Shown one piece after another: positions 62,597-64,000 of a DNA stretch of 64,000 nucleotides. Numbering within the stretch: position 1 is the stretch's first letter; the number at the start of each line of letters is the position of its first letter. The notes under the pieces were generated by a model. It ran no database searches. It saw only the letters and a program-made list of their open reading frames with translations, and had not been told where the DNA came from. The DNA is from CAWUEX02 sp963921305 (GTDB lineage: Bacteria > Pseudomonadota > Alphaproteobacteria > Rhodospirillales > Rhodospirillaceae), in assembly GCA_963921305.4 (NCBI GenBank), contig CAWUEX030000002.1, positions 186,001 through 250,000 of the forward strand, in the 5' to 3' direction. The position numbers and the translations under genes were made by a program.

Positions 62597-63468
62597 AAGC
62601 CGGCGGCAGCCCCGGCAAGCGCCAAGTTCTTTGCCACGGGCCGGTCTGGCCGATTGACCGCATAGAGACCCAGCTCAGTATTAACGGGCTTGAAGGCGCT
62701 GGACACGCCGACCGCCGTCTCATCCACCCCCAGATAAAGCACGCCGTCGTCCGCGAGAAGACGCGCTATGTTCCCTAACACGCGTTTTTGGGTCGGCTTG
62801 TCGAACAGTCTAATCACGTACCGGCAGAAGATGATGTCGAACGCCCCGAGCGCATATAGGTCCTCAATGAGGTTCCACCGCTTGAATTCCATACCAGCGC
62901 GCAGCGAGTCATTGATCTTCCACTGGGTATCGCCGACTTGCTGAAAATTCCCCAGCAACATACGAATGGGCAAACCGCTTTGGACCTCGAATTGAGAGTA
63001 AATGCCCCGTTGGGCGCGCGATAAGGCGGCGTCGACCAAATCAATGGCGACGATTGAATGATCCCAGGCCGCGAGGTCATCACCCATCTCTTTGAGAGTC
63101 AGCGCGATCGAATACGCTTCCTGTCCCGTCGAAGTACCACAACTGAGAATACGGAACGACTTCTTAGACTGCCGGGCTTCGATTGTGTTTGGCAGGGTTA
63201 CTTGGCGAAAATGCTCGAATGGTTTCCAGTCCCGGAAAAAACTGGTGTCGAGGGTCATCATGGCCTCGACCACTTCATGCATCAGCGGCGGGTCGCCCCG
63301 CCGTATGCCGTCGAAGACATCCTGCAGCCCCTGAAAGCGCCGCCTGCGTATGACGGGCATAAGTTTGTTTTCAATCAGATATGACTTGTCCCGCGTGAGG
63401 ACGAGCCCGGACCGCTCGCGCAGCAAATCTGAAATGTACTGGAAGTCCTCTGGGGTCATAGCCGGCAT
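62569..63468 (-). CDS. cheR: Chemotaxis protein methyltransferase CheR
   Basis: A 299-residue CheR, which methylates glutamates on chemoreceptors using SAM. The all-helical N-terminal domain ('YISDLLRERSGLVL') is followed by 'LDTSFFRDWKPFEHF', the SAM motif 'ILSCGTSTGQEAYSIALTL' and 'FDIIFCRYVIRLF'. The expected NET-type motif reads 'MTLDTSFFR', with Asp-Thr replacing the usual Asn-Glu-Thr. It ends inside the last codons of the convergent carbamoyltransferase. A CheY-like gene lies upstream on the same strand; the rest of a che operon probably continues beyond the window. Confidence 0.95.
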   Translation of the reverse strand: MPAMTPEDFQYISDLLRERSGLVLTRDKSYLIENKLMPVIRRRRFQGLQDVFDGIRRGDPPLMHEVVEAMMTLDTSFFRDWKPFEHFRQVTLPNTIEARQSKKSFRILSCGTSTGQEAYSIALTLKEMGDDLAAWDHSIVAIDLVDAALSRAQRGIYSQFEVQSGLPIRMLLGNFQQVGDTQWKINDSLRAGMEFKRWNLIEDLYALGAFDIIFCRYVIRLFDKPTQKRVLGNIARLLADDGVLYLGVDETAVGVSSAFKPVNTELGLYAVNRPDRPVAKNLALAGAAAGFQSGANALV

Positions 63469-63532
63469 GTACCACTACGAAAGCTGCCTGATGCGCGTGC
63501 ACGTCCACGAGATTTGAAACTCCGGCGCATGT

Positions 63533-63901
63533 TCAATCTATGACGCCGACAATGTGGAACTTCGCGCGAACGATGTCTCCATCGAAGGGCTTCATAATAT
63601 ATTCATCAGCCCCGGCATTGAGCGCCTGCTGAATGTGCTCGACGTCGTTCTCGGTTGCACAAAAGATGACCTTAATGCCTTCCCCGCCCGGCAGCTGCCG
63701 CAGTTCTTTGACGTACTCGATACCGGACAGACCTGGCATCTCCCAATCAAGCAGGACAACGTCCGGCAACCGGCTGCGGCTGATTTCAAGAGCTTTGGCC
63801 CCATCAGCAACTTCTTCCGCGGCGAACCCTAAATCTTCAACGATCCGGCTTGCGACCCGTCTCACCACGCGGGAATCATCAACTATCAAACATTGCTTCA
63901 T
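63533..63901 (-). CDS. CheY-like single-domain response regulator
   Basis: A 122-residue receiver domain. The acidic pocket is 'CLIVDDSRVVRR', the phosphoacceptor is D52 in 'VVLLDWEMPG', and the Lys is in 'YIMKPFD'. It is typical of chemotaxis CheY proteins of alphaproteobacteria, which carry the 'SRVVRRVASRIVEDLGF' helix. It would bind the flagellar switch or act as a phosphate sink. The ATG at 63901 has GGAAG upstream. It lies 64 bases before cheR and is probably co-transcribed. Confidence 0.93.
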   Translation of the reverse strand: MKQCLIVDDSRVVRRVASRIVEDLGFAAEEVADGAKALEISRSRLPDVVLLDWEMPGLSGIEYVKELRQLPGGEGIKVIFCATENDVEHIQQALNAGADEYIMKPFDGDIVRAKFHIVGVID

Positions 63902-64000
63902 GTGCGTCTTCCGGCCTCGCACCACGTTCGTCTCTGGCTCAGCGAGGCATGCCGTAAGGGATCGCCGCTAGATTAGAGGTTTTGGGTGTGGCGATAAACC

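Noticed and set aside
1..64000. Mobile element, prophage or CRISPR array in the accessory region
   Set aside because: I found no transposase, integrase, phage structural gene, att-like direct repeats or spaced repeat array. The only tandem repeat is the 13-bp array, whose copies abut with no spacers.

Overview
The window is one continuous stretch of chromosome from a free-living, flagellated alphaproteobacterium. The main evidence is a CtrA response regulator whose upstream region carries three GANTC sites and CtrA-like boxes, a class I lysyl-tRNA synthetase (lysK), a groESL operon behind a CIRCE operator, an alphaproteobacterial-type heme A synthase, and flagellar and chemotaxis genes. I cannot name the genus. 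I see no tRNA, rRNA, CRISPR array, insertion sequence, integrase or phage gene. No gene-free stretch exceeds 300 bases.

Layout. 1-2.1 kb: a membrane-anchored serine hydrolase and a short-chain dehydrogenase, followed by a 13-bp tandem repeat array. 2.2-10.7 kb: a sterol-carrier-like protein and a complete fatty-acid beta-oxidation operon (fadD, MerR regulator, thiolase, fadB-type fusion, acyl-CoA dehydrogenase, thioesterase) behind a promoter with a perfect 18-bp palindrome. 10.7-26.2 kb is mostly housekeeping: lysK, an Fe-S helicase of the DinG/XPD type, a TPR/surface-carbohydrate protein, groESL, an orphan molybdopterin subunit, a lipid-glycan pair (GT2 and a LAB_N protein), ctaA and tldD.

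26.2-55.8 kb is an accessory metabolic region. It holds a CpeT-like protein; a minus-strand run of two SDRs, a VOC protein, a chelatase-like exported protein and an exported hydrolase; a divergent FAD dehydrogenase; a tight five-gene operon of two alpha/beta hydrolases with His in place of the usual Ser nucleophile, an MFS transporter and two beta-lactamase-fold hydrolases; a TPR glycosyltransferase; an orphan solute-binding protein; and twin Rieske oxygenases followed by a TonB-dependent receptor whose reading frame is broken by one amber codon. After these come a PQQ-type sugar dehydrogenase operon, a methyltransferase, an S10 carboxypeptidase, a membrane LytTR regulator, and divergent from it two Tat-exported DUF1838 proteins. 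Together they suggest import and stepwise oxidation or hydrolysis of hydrophobic or ester/amide compounds feeding the beta-oxidation operon. That link is inference.

55.9-64 kb: a DnaJ/SH3b membrane protein, fliJ and fliI, ctrA, a three-gene module resembling the sxtJ-sxtK-sxtI genes of the saxitoxin clusters (SxtJ-like, a 49-residue DUF5989 protein, a carbamoyltransferase), then cheR and a CheY-like regulator.

The most unusual items are the amber-interrupted receptor, the His-nucleophile hydrolase operon, the SxtJ/DUF5989/carbamoyltransferase module beside ctrA, the DnaJ-SH3b protein, and the exported chelatase-like protein.
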